DNA from: Pogonophryne albipinna
Lineage: Eukaryota; Chordata; Actinopteri; Perciformes; Artedidraconidae
Reading direction: 5' to 3'
Length of the DNA stretch: 64,000 bases
Assembly (NCBI GenBank): GCA_028583405.1
Contig: CM053260.1
Span: 23,346,647-23,410,646 of the forward strand
In this document: piece after piece, positions 14,760-26,700 of the stretch
Position numbering within the stretch: position 1 is the first letter of the stretch
How the letters are laid out: every line of letters begins with the position of its first letter
The notes under the pieces: generated by a model
The model's input: only the letters and a program-made list of their open reading frames with translations
Told to the model about the DNA's origin: nothing
The model's database searches: none
Made by a program: the position numbers and the translations under genes

Positions 14760-17700
14760 ATGGCGACGCTTATGGGGTCCGAGTCCCCCTGTACTGGAGG
14801 AAAACGAAGACATTGCACTGGCAATATCGTCACTAAGTTCACGGCTAGTAAAATCACCGGCCAGGGGTTCAGTCGAGGGACGCAGGTAAGAGAAACACTG
14901 CATGTTTTGACAGTAAAGGCACATGAACGCTGGTCCACTGAGACCAGGGACTTGCGGCTGGAATGCAGCCCGAACATGAAGACGTTGTCGGGGAGACTTG
15001 ATGGAGCTCTAGTCGCTCGTGTCAGCTTCGGCTTTACAGCTAGCTACAACATTAATATGGTGTTTTACAAATGCAAACACTAAGCTTTGACATTATTGAC
15101 TGTTGGATAATGATATTTGCTCGCTGACGAGGCAAATAACGTTTGCATTCGAACAAAGTGTGTGAAGCAAGCTCCGCTTCAAGTTGGTCTTTTGTTGTTA
15201 GCAGTGAATTAGCTTAGCATTATATGCCAGTAAGTACGCTACATAACGCTCTGATCTGGTATGTTGGCATACTGTTATGGTTTTTATGAGATAGTAAGGG
15301 AATAAGTGATACCAGATAGCCCATTGTTACATTTCATAATCGCTTAAATCATGTAGTAAATCGCAGTAACGTTTGCTAATGCTAGCCAACGTCAGCTAAC
15401 GTTAGCTAGCTAAGCCAGCTGAACAGCTCAGGTGATGACGTAACGACGCAAACCACAATAACTACCGTTCCCTACATGGAGAGGCAGCTGTCTGCACTAC
15501 TTACACTTGGCAGGTTTATTTGTATTTCCTGCATGGAAATACAGCACCATTTAACCGATATGTGTTACTTTGGAGCATATATTTGTTCGGTTGGTTTTTA
15601 TCTAACACTGACAGAGGTGGGAGAAGTACAAGATCTTGAAAAGTAGAAGTACCAGAGTGTAGGAATACTCTGTTACAATAAAAGTCCTGCATTCAAAATG
15701 TTACTCAATTAAAAGTACAAAAGTATTGGCATACAAATACACTTAAAGTACCAAAAGTAAAAGTACTCATTATACGGTATGGCACATTTCAGATTGATAT
15801 ATATTATATGTTTTTAAATTATTGATGTGTTTATCAAGTGCTGGTAAAGGTGGAGCTTTGAATTACTTAATGTTCTGCTGGGCAGCATGTGAATTTATTC
15901 TAGGTGTAACTAAATTCTTATTTAAGTGTTGATTATATTGTTTGTCATTAATATGAATTGCAAAGTAACGAAAGGTATTCAATAATTGTAGTGGAGTAAA
16001 GTACTATATTTCCGTCTGAATCAAAGTGGAGTAGAAGAACAAAGTAACGTAAAATGGAAATACTTCAAATTTAAGTAAATGCACTTAGTTACTAAACACC
16101 CCTGAACAGTGACGTTAGTTGACATAAACTGTGATGTTGACAGGGCTTTATAATAATAATAATAAATAATGATGCATGTTATTTCTATAGCGCTTTTCCT
16201 GGTGCTCAAAGCGCTTATGCAGATGATAGATATCGTCTGACATTTGTGAGTTTCTTGTTTGGGCCATACTGTCTCTTAAAGGTAGTTGAGCACCATTTGT
16301 GTGGGTGTTGACAATTGGAGCATTGTTGGGATCAAACTAATAAGCTCTATTGAGGAAGTGATCTCCAAACTCTACAAATGGTCTCCCTTTATAACCATCA
16401 GGATTCTGTGCACAACATTTGGAACATTCCCATTCCACTGAGAGCAATGCAAGGTCAAGATGTTTCATGTCATTCAGGCATATCTTAAAAAGTCACGATG
16501 CTGTCACACCTTTTTGTTTTTAATGGCTTCAACAGGGATGATGGCAATTGACACCATTCAGAAAAGCATACTTGGTGGTTTAATAAATAGATTAGTCGAA
16601 TATAGAAGACGTCTTCTCTTCTCCTGCATCCTTTAAAATAAAAAAAGCCACATTATTTATTGCTGGCTTTAACTTCAAGATTCAGCTGTTCCTTTATGGC
16701 TTTTCTCCGCATGACTTTTACACCCGTTGACTTTGAGCGAAGTTACAATTATCTTGTCAACAAGTTTTAGATTGTACAGCCAGGCATATAATACAAATCA
16801 GCTGAAGCTACTTTTAGTTTCTGTTCTCCTTGTTGCAGTATTTTGCTACATGAACTAAGGATTTCCTTAAGTAATCTTATTTAAAGTGACTCACAGCCTT
16901 CCTACTATCTGAGACCTTTTGTCTGTTAAAAGTTGCACACAGGTTTTCTAGTGTTACATATTATCTTGAGTTTTCGTATTGAATTAGTTAGGCCTCATAA
17001 TGCATAATATCATTAGATTCTAGCAGTGTTTGTTGGCACCTTTCACAACACTCACCCTCACCACTTAGCTTCATTCAAGGCTGCGATGTTGTTGGGGAAA
17101 TATCTGTGTAATGGGATGATCCAATGAAGATGAAGATGAGCAATGACAAGAGACTTTTTGTTTACATCGTGTGCGTTTCTTTTCTCGCACACTGATTTGC
17201 TTAACTGAACAGCAAATCATAGTGATTTGTCTCCCCAAAGAACTCCGCTGCCAATTCAACACTTTAATCAGGCATAAAGCCACTAAAAGGAGCGGCTAGA
17301 GAACATTGTGCAGGACAGATGGCAATCAGGGCGACAAACTCACACAAACAGCTGACCAAACATATCAAATGTTCTCAGGTTTCCAGACTGGCATTCACTT
17401 GTCTGAATGCAAATGCAAACACCCATACATTTGTCACTGTGTCTATTGCACTTGGTTAATGTTTTAAGGTTACCTCTGTTTGCGTGTCCTAGCTACCAGG
17501 AGGCCTGCTCCAGGAGAGAGATAAACGAGCCAAGTGGCATGGCATCCCCGCGCTGCTGCAGAGGCTCCACGAGAGCAGCCATCCCAACAGTGATCTCTCC
17601 CAGGCCCACAGCTTTCTTAAGGTACCTTCACAACACTTGTAGTACTAGTCGTGGAATTACTCGTTCCTGCCATTTGTGTGTGTGAGTGTTTTTCCTTTGG

Positions 17701-20700
17701 GACTTTTCTTTACATGTAGTCAATGTGTTTTTGTCAGGTATTATCATCCCAGCTCTCCATGGAGGCCATGTCTTTCGTTACGGAGGACAGGAAGACCGCT
17801 CAGGAATCCACCTTCCCCAACACGTACACCTTTGACCTCTTCGGTGGAGTCGATGTAAGTTGGACATTCCTGGTGCTTGACTCTCTGTAATTATTGGACG
17901 ACGTACAGAGGCTTCCTACTGGAGAATCTGTCGTGATGTGTAGCACAGCACTTACTAGTATTTGCTCACAGCACTGAATACCAATTTCTCTATTTCCCTG
18001 AAGCTGCTTGTGGAGATCTTGATGAGACCCACATTAACTATGCAGAAGAAAAAACCCAATAGTAAGTTGTGACTTCACATTTGTGAATATATCTGCTTTT
18101 ACTGGGAAGTTAACACATTTTTAACTGAATATAATGGATTTAAAATTCATGATAAGTTCTCAATTTGACTACAACATGTGTGTTTCTGTTCCCACAGTGA
18201 ATGATGACTTGGTCAAGGACTGCCTTAGTGTTCTCTACAACTGTTGTATATGTGTAAGTATTAGGGCTGTGCATCTTCACTGGTCTCACGATTCGATTCG
18301 ATTACGATTATCCTGTCAACGATTCAATTCAATTCGATATCACGATGCATCACGATTCATACCAATGCGTTGCATCCTCAATTTTCTATATTACTGCACA
18401 TGGCTTATTTTTCATCAATGCATACATGCAGTAAATACATATGAACTCTCTTTTTATTATTTAGAAAGTGCTTCAGAAATCAATAACATAAATGTCTTGA
18501 CATTAATTTATAAACCAAAATAAATGTATTGTATAGGTCTAGCCTCCCTATATCTGTGTGTGAAGTTGTTCCATCCTCAAAAACTAAAAAATAATGCTTC
18601 TGCAGTCTAGCTGCAGCTTCTAGCAACGGTCTTCTGTTAAAAAAAGGACACTGAATGTCCTGAATGTGGCATCACACACAGGACTTGAGTCTGAACACAG
18701 CAGACAACAGGAGTATTTACAATAGCATATACAAACAAAAATACTGCATGTGGGTGCACACTTACATTCTCTGTCTTACTGTTACATTAATCCCATGAAT
18801 GTATGAGATTAAATTAGCTTCATTATATCTGAGTGATTAAGTGAATAATAAAGTTTCTATCGGGTCACTATCAGCCTGTCACTCATTATTTTCAGGGAGG
18901 GGGCGGGGTTTGGAGGAACGGAGAGGAGACGGTGATCGCGGAAGCTTTTTTCCTCCTGCCTTCACAAACTTTACACACGTATATATCGTCTGAAAATTAC
19001 TAGAGGACATTCATACTTTGCAATCCAAGACTTGATTAAATCCACCAAAAACCTGACATATTTTTGAAAAACATAAATCCCTGTGTCTCTGAGCCGCAGC
19101 GACACGGAGTGATTCAGAGCGGGTCCTTCTGCTGTTGGTTCTGGACTGGTGTTCTTGTGTTGGTGGATAAAGCAGACGTGTTTGGTGTTGCTGTGCCGCT
19201 GTCACGTCTGTTCCCTGATCTCTACGTCACCAACCGATTTGATATTAAAGTGACAGAAAAAAAAACGTTATAGTAAAGCCGCGGCCGGAAAATCAGGAAG
19301 CAACGTTACTACGCTATAATCGATTATCTTCCGTCACTGCATCGATACCGAATCGTCCACGTCCGCATCGCAATGCATCGTAGAAACGATTATTTTCAAC
19401 ACCCCTAGTAAGTATCCTGTTACATTTGGTAAATGCCAGAGAAATGTCAGAGGTGCATCAAACCGTGCTTCAATGTAGCACGTGTGTGTAACTAGAAGTT
19501 TCCGTTTTGCAGTGCGTTTGTGCCGTTTATATTTCTAAAACAACATTACAGTCAGGAATGTGCATGATTTAAACTGCTCATTTTATTTGTATCAATTCAC
19601 AGACGGAGGGGGTCACAAAGAGCCTGGCAGCGAGGGATGACTTTGTTCTGTTTCTCTTCACCCTGATGACAAACAAGAAGACCTTCCTCCAGACCGCTAC
19701 TCTAATTGAAGATATTCTCGGAGTCAAAAAGGTCAGTTAAACTTGTATTTGTTTATGGCACCTCGGAAATGAAAAGGTTACTTTGTGATTTGTGCAGCCG
19801 TGACTCATTTGTCAAACCAGCAACAGACGTTGAGTTTTACGAGCCTTTAAATCTTTGCTCACCTGATACATGCGTCTTGTTATGTTACAACTCTCTGCTG
19901 TCCATGTTCAAACGCCGCTCATGCCGCAATGGTTGTGCCTTGCAGAGCTGCAAACATCACACCTATGCTCTAATATTAGAAGCATGCTGTTTTCAGCTTG
20001 AACTGAGCGGTGGTGGCGAAGTCCATAGGGACTTGGCTTCAAGCTTAGCAACTGGAAGGTCACCAGTTCAAGTCCCGGAAAGACCAAGTGCTACCGAGGT
20101 GTCCCTGAGCAAGGCACCGTTCCCTACACTGCTCCCCGGGCGCCGTAATGATGGCAGCCCACTGCTCCTAACACTAGGATGGGTCAAATGCAGAGAAACC
20201 GTTTCGTCTGTACTACGTAATGACAATAAGTTCAATCTTCTTCAACTTCTCTTGACATTCTTGAACATTTTAAAATACATATCATTTTTTTAGCTCTGTA
20301 TCGTGGACATTTTTTAATTGTTCAGCTTACTTTAAAAACATTGAACTCCATAGTCTGTGTTTCTGCTTTCTTTATACATTATGTGCGTTATTAAATCTTT
20401 AAATGTTTTTAAAAGTGCTACTCCCTGAAGCTGCATGTGGAGAGTTTGTAGACACTGTTGTTGTAGCTTGTGCATTTTAATAATCTACAAGTCTGAGCTT
20501 CATATCGATAGTAAAAATGGGGTTGCTTTGTTTTGCCTCCCTTCATATTTCTGGTTCTCTTATTGTGAAGTGATGTAAAGACAGCAAGGAGCAGTTTGAC
20601 AACAATGTATTCTCTTGATCTTTTGTAGTTGACTTGTTGAAATAATTTAAAACGGAGACATCTATGATGTAACCTTCAAAAGCAAATATAATACTTTATA

Positions 20701-23700
20701 CAATTGTACTTTTTAGGTCACAACAATGGGCAAAACCTCACAGGGTATTCAGCATATAAAAATGAATTTGAAATATGATACCAAACGATATACTTTATTG
20801 TCCCCGCTAGGACATTTCTTCTGTCTCTGTCCTGCTGTTCCACAAAGATACAAAAATCATACACACTACATTTACATTTATATAATAACAGATGGCTATG
20901 TTCAGGGTTCCCGCAGGGTCTTAAAAAGTCTTACATTTGATAATCAGAATTTAAGGCCTTAAAAAGTCTTAAATTTGATCAAAAAAATAAGAAAGGTCTT
21001 AAATATGATTTAGAAGGTTTTAAATATGATGGGATTTGGGGGAAATGTCCGGGCTGCAAAGTAACCAGGACGGTAAGAGCCTTTCAGTTCCCCCCCCAAC
21101 AATTTGTATTGAATTAAATCAACATGGAACCAGTAATCACTAACTTTGTTTCCCCCGGCCCCTTATCGGAGAACATCCAGCTAGTAACCTAGCAACCAAC
21201 CAAGCTTCAGCTAGCGGCAGTCAGAAACTCAGGTATCTTCGAATCTACTTACAAACAGTGTTGGGTGTAACGCGTTACAAAAGTAACGGAGTTACAGTAA
21301 TATATTACTTTGTGCTGTAACGAAGTAATGTAACGCATTACTAATGAAATGTGGGTAATATATTACCCGTTACAATGCTCAGTAACGCAGTTACAACACA
21401 TTTTAACCCGAAATTAAATGGTGTTTTGTTTTTTAAGAATGTACTAACATAGCGAGACATTCCGACACCAGACAAATTGTGCGGGTAGATTAGTAAACCT
21501 GGTGTTTACCCTTCAGGCTTCGCGTCGGGATATTCGGGCAGTTGAATGTTATGCACCCTCTATTCAAAAAATAGAACGGAGCGAAAAATACAAACAACAA
21601 ATTGTGTCAGGTGCGCGTGACCTGCTCCGCTGCGCGTGCATCATTTCCAAAGTGCTTCCACAGCAGTGACACACATCTGTGGATAATCATTTATACGAAA
21701 ATGGTTAAAGCAACCATCACTAAACGCCAGCAACACTGCATCTACTGCAGACAGTAGCAACAGGTCAGATGGGGACATCACGTTACCCTCCGTTGTGGAC
21801 ACTAGCTTACTCCCTGCCTGACTCGCCGGGAGCAGCACTCTTCGTTGCCCGAAACTACGCAGCCCCTCTGCGGCCGCAGGTGCCAGGATACCACGGCAAA
21901 ACAGAGCCTGCCCAGGTATATCTAAACAAGTACCCGCCTGTACAGTGGGGTTCGGCGGTCATGTTGCAGCTCGTGGTATACAAATAGACAAGGGCTGGAA
22001 TATTCATGTGAAAATAGTGCCATATTCTGCCATGCCTGTAGAAATGTTGGGTCAAAAATAATGCATACAATAGCACAGATGCCTTCACCACGAATGGCTA
22101 CAAAAAGATCTCATATCCCAAGCTTATCAACAAGCTGATGTTGCAGCTGAAATGTTCTCCAGGTCACAAAGTCAACCTCACAGGAAGATGTGATACCAGT
22201 TTTCAAGCACAGTAAATGTTCTCTTCCCAGAGTATATGATGGGACCAAGGTGATGATGTAGTACATGGTTTTAATAATACTTTTGCTTTTCAATGTTTGC
22301 CATTTCAAACCATGAGCTGGTTCAAATAATATTTGCCTTGATTTACAATATGTCCTCATTTGTTTTATCAGTACAGTTTTGAAGCTTTTGTGCTTTTCTT
22401 TGCCACAGTCCACTTTGGACTGGATGAAATATTTCAGGATTGCACTTTTAACTCACTTGAAATGTTCTCACTTGCTTGGTTTCAAAACATAACAAAGGCC
22501 ATAATCTGTTCATTGGGGACCATCAATGCTATTTTTCATTGCTGTTGCCGGCCACTATTGCTCATGTAAACCTGCTACTGCGCCCCCTGTAATCTCAGAG
22601 GCACCCCGAGTCATTCTGTTCTGGAACCGGGCCTGTACATGGATACTAAACACACTACAGAGCCCATTCCGTGTCCTGTTATTGTTTACTTCCTGTCTGC
22701 CTTCTTCTGGTGATTTATCTGACGTCCAGCGCTCCGTCTTTTAACCTCTTTTCCTTTCTCTTTCTTTCCTTAGCAACCTTCATTATAGTCCTTGACAGTG
22801 GTCTGTACTGTATTAACAACGTGTCACATGTTAAGAATTTACAATCAGAATCGAGTATTCAACTAAGCCGTGTAATACAAGTTGTTAGTAGCCTTAAGGG
22901 CCTACACAGTTGTTATGCTACCACATTGCCCTTCACTGGATGTATAATGAGCTGCACTAAACTACATTTTAGCATTTAAAATTCTTTTGCGGTTATTTTG
23001 GTGAAAGTAACTTAAAAATGTAACTAAAGTAGTGTAACTCATTACATTTCAGAGACAGTAATTTTGTAATGTAACTTATTACTTTCAAAAGAGAGTAATA
23101 AGTAATATGTAATATATTACATTTTGGAAGTAACTTGCCCAACACTGCTTACAAATACATATTGGGAAGTGTAAGTTCAACCGTATTTGGTTGGAAAACA
23201 TTGAATTTAATGCTTGGTTGAAACCAGTGGAGGGGAACGTGTTTGAAGCCCGCCGCACCTTTTGCAAACAAAATTAGCGTTTGTTTTGCTAATGCAGCGT
23301 TGGCTAGTGCAGCAGCTGCCGCAACAACATCGGGGGACCTCCGGGCGACGTTTGGGTCTACGTCAACCCTAAAAGCGGAGGTGCTGTGGACGCTAAATAC
23401 CGTAGCTAAACACCAATCATACAACAGCATGAAGACAGCAGAGCTCTGAATATAGCTCTTGACACACACACACACAATTTTTGTCTAACACGCTAACACA
23501 GTTCTGTATGCTGTTATGTTCAGTCATCGTTCTTATGTTGAACATGAATACATTTACTTTGTAAGTAATTATGGGACGTATTTCTTCTTTCATAGCAATT
23601 TTCCTTCATACTTTCTTGCCGTTTCTATTCAAAGTGGTCTTAAAAAGTCTTACATTTGAGTTGGTGAAACCTGCAGGAACCCTGTATGTACATATAGACA

Positions 23701-26700
23701 GTTTGCAGATACACATATACACAGACAAACCTACTGACAATGGCGACCTACAGTAGTGCACAACCCTCATGGCCAACATTTAAACTACATTTGAGTGTTG
23801 AGAAGCTTAAATGAAAAAACAGAGTCCGTCAGGTTCAGTCCCAAAACTGGTAAAGTGATAAATGACAGATTTCTGTGCTTTCAGTTTGCTAAGAGTTTTT
23901 TTAACTGTGCATTTTCCAGGAGATGATCCATTTAGAGGGCATCCCCAACCTGTCCGGCTTGGTCCAAAGCTTCGACCAACAGCAGCTCGCCAACTTCTGC
24001 CGCATCCTGTCCGTCACCATCTCAGAACCTGATGTGGGAAACGACGACAAGCACACCCTGTTGGCCAAAAACGCCCAGCAGAAACGCATCGCCAGCCCCT
24101 CGCGGGCCGAGGTCAACCAGGGTGGGTTGAGTTCAGGGTTCTGAGTCCACGCTGATATGTATTTTGCTCCACTGTAAAAGAGTGGATCAATAATGGACTC
24201 ATTCCACTAAGATGTACCACAGGAAGTCTTTGCTGCCTGTGGCCATATAACTTCATAACCCTCAGGCACTCTGAGAAAATAGACTGGCACCAGGAGGGAT
24301 TAAACCATCGGCAGCCAAACCCTTTTAATCTCTTCAATGTTTAAAACCAATACACCACTGTAGATATTGCAATGAACATGCTAAACTGTATATTGTAGTA
24401 CAATGTGCTCACTTTTAATATTTACATATTTTATAATATGTTTATACTGGACATTTTTACTTTAACTTATACTATTATACACATACTGTATTTATTCAGG
24501 TTAGATATTTATTTCTAATATTTTTAATCATTATTATCATTTTTAATCTATTCATAGATTTCTTTCATTTGATCTTTTACTGGACATTTTTAATTTTAAG
24601 TTCTTATGTTTATACAAATATAATTATTCTATTTTTACGTTATTGCAGATTGTTATTTTAACTCATGTTTATATAAGCATTTTTATTATACGATTTTTGA
24701 AGGTCACAATGTTGCCCTTAGATAATTCAAGTATTCTGATTCTGATCAAATATCAATCTCATTCCTCCTCTAGTTACCCTGCTGAACATCCCCGGCTTCA
24801 TTGAGCGTCTGTGTAAGCTGGCCACTAGAAAGGTGTCTGAAGCCACCGGAGCGAACTTCCTGCAGGAGCTGGAGGACTGGTACACGTGGCTGGACAACGC
24901 GCTGGTGCTGGACGCCCTCATGCAGATGGCCACAGAGGAGGCGGAACAAAGCAGTACAGGTGAGACGAGACACTGCTGTGCTGCTGGTTCATTACAATCC
25001 CTTTTTATTTAGCTGGCGCTTTTAACACAAAGAAAAATCACACAGAATGTCATATAGCAGTCAAATACATACAGTAGATGCAAAAGTGCACATTTCAACC
25101 AAACTGCCAAAAAAGCAGATCAAATATACCCCCCCCCCCCCCCCCCCATCCCAGCTTGGAAGAAAACAACTAAATAAAAAGTGAAAGTAAGTGATAAATA
25201 CATAGAGCATTTTGAAAAAAGAAAAAACAGAGTAAATGAGATGAGTATACAAGTTCTCATAATAGACACAAAAGCAACACTCAAATCTAAACTAGGGATG
25301 GGAACGATTAATCGAGTATTCAAAATTATTCAGGTTTTCGAATATGAGTTATGAATATTTTTATCGTAATTTTTTTTTTTGGGAGGGGTGCCTAAGTTGA
25401 TTACATATTATCAAATGGAATAATTCAATGTATATGACAGTGCCATAGCTAAGTGTGTTAGGTTTAAAGGTGCGTTTTGCTCCGCTCACCGGTCCCTCCC
25501 CTGCAGAGCTGCAGCTGATCGCGTCCGGTTATACTTCACTTGCGTTTATGTCCAAATCCATCAGATCTAGCTAGTTCTAGCCAATGATATGGCTGCTGCC
25601 CCTCCCTACACGCAGATCACGCAGACTCTCAAACCTCATCTTATGCCCAAATTCCAGCTGAGAGGGTCTTCTCTACAGCTGGCCTGATTGTGAATCCTCT
25701 CTGCACCCGCCTCTCCCCTGAGTAGACATGCTCATATTCTTAAAGAAGAATGAGTATTGAATAGCTGCATTCTGTGCACAGGCCCTGCTATAGGTTGTTG
25801 ATCTCTGTTGTAATAGTGTTACGTTACCCTAACCCGTTATGTTGTTCGTGTTTGATCCCTCTTTCATTTAAAAACCAAGTTATGTTTTAAGCATGAAAGC
25901 TGTAGGCCTATAGCTGTCAACTGTTCAAAGTGTGATCACCAGTTCAATACATTTGACAAATTCGACTTGGTTTCTGTACTTATTTGAACATGTATTTATT
26001 TATTTTTCAAAATTAATTACCGTACTTTTCAGCCTATAAGCCGCGACTTTTTCCCCATTTTTCGACCCTGCGGTTTATACAGCTAACGGCCACTAGGGGA
26101 CCTCCTAAATCTATGGATTTTACAGGTTACAGTCCACCACCTTTAACTCTATGGGCTCTATGGCCTGTCCGCACCCCCCACCTTTAAGCGGCGGGCTCCA
26201 GCAGGAAAAGCTGGAGGCCGGAAAAGAGTGAGACAGGTAGCGCGCAAAAGTAAAAGTGGAACCGAGAGTGGTACGAGAGACAGAACGAGAGCAAGACAGA
26301 CATTACGAGAGCGAGACAGTTTGTGCAAAGGAAGTTTTCATGCACAAACCCTCATTATGGAAAACAAACGTAGACATGCATATGATGCAGCTTTTAAGTT
26401 AAAGGCAGTCAATCTGGCGATAAATCATTCACCAAAACTGGTCGCATGCGAAAAGCAACTTTCGCTCAAGTTTGCGAGTGGATCCTGACAGCGTGGAGGA
26501 GTGTCAAAACATCCACGATCACCAACGGGTTCCGAAAGGCTGGACTGCTGCGTGATGAAGAGGAGGCCGCCGATACAGCTGAGGCCCTTCAGAGGCTGTT
26601 CGATAACGACAGTGACGAAGAGGAGTTCGTTGGTTTTGAGAGCGACAACGAAGGAGAGAGGAGAGTGGCTGACGAAGCCACCCTGAGCCTGTTCGTTTCC

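Noticed and set aside
15385..15425. GCTAACGTTAGCTAGCTAAG palindromic run as a regulatory site
   Set aside because: GCTA/GTTAGC runs are common in fish introns, and a similar one occurs at 47492. No specific function can be supported.
19706..20293. 195-codon plus-strand open frame, the longest single frame in the window
   Set aside because: It starts in the wrong frame inside trpc4ap exon 6 and then runs through intron and a SINE; no protein family signal.
20895..23692. An 8-bp duplication around the CAGGGTTCC element
   Set aside because: The left flank GCTATGTT and right flank TATGTACA share only TATGT out of register, so I did not claim a target duplication.
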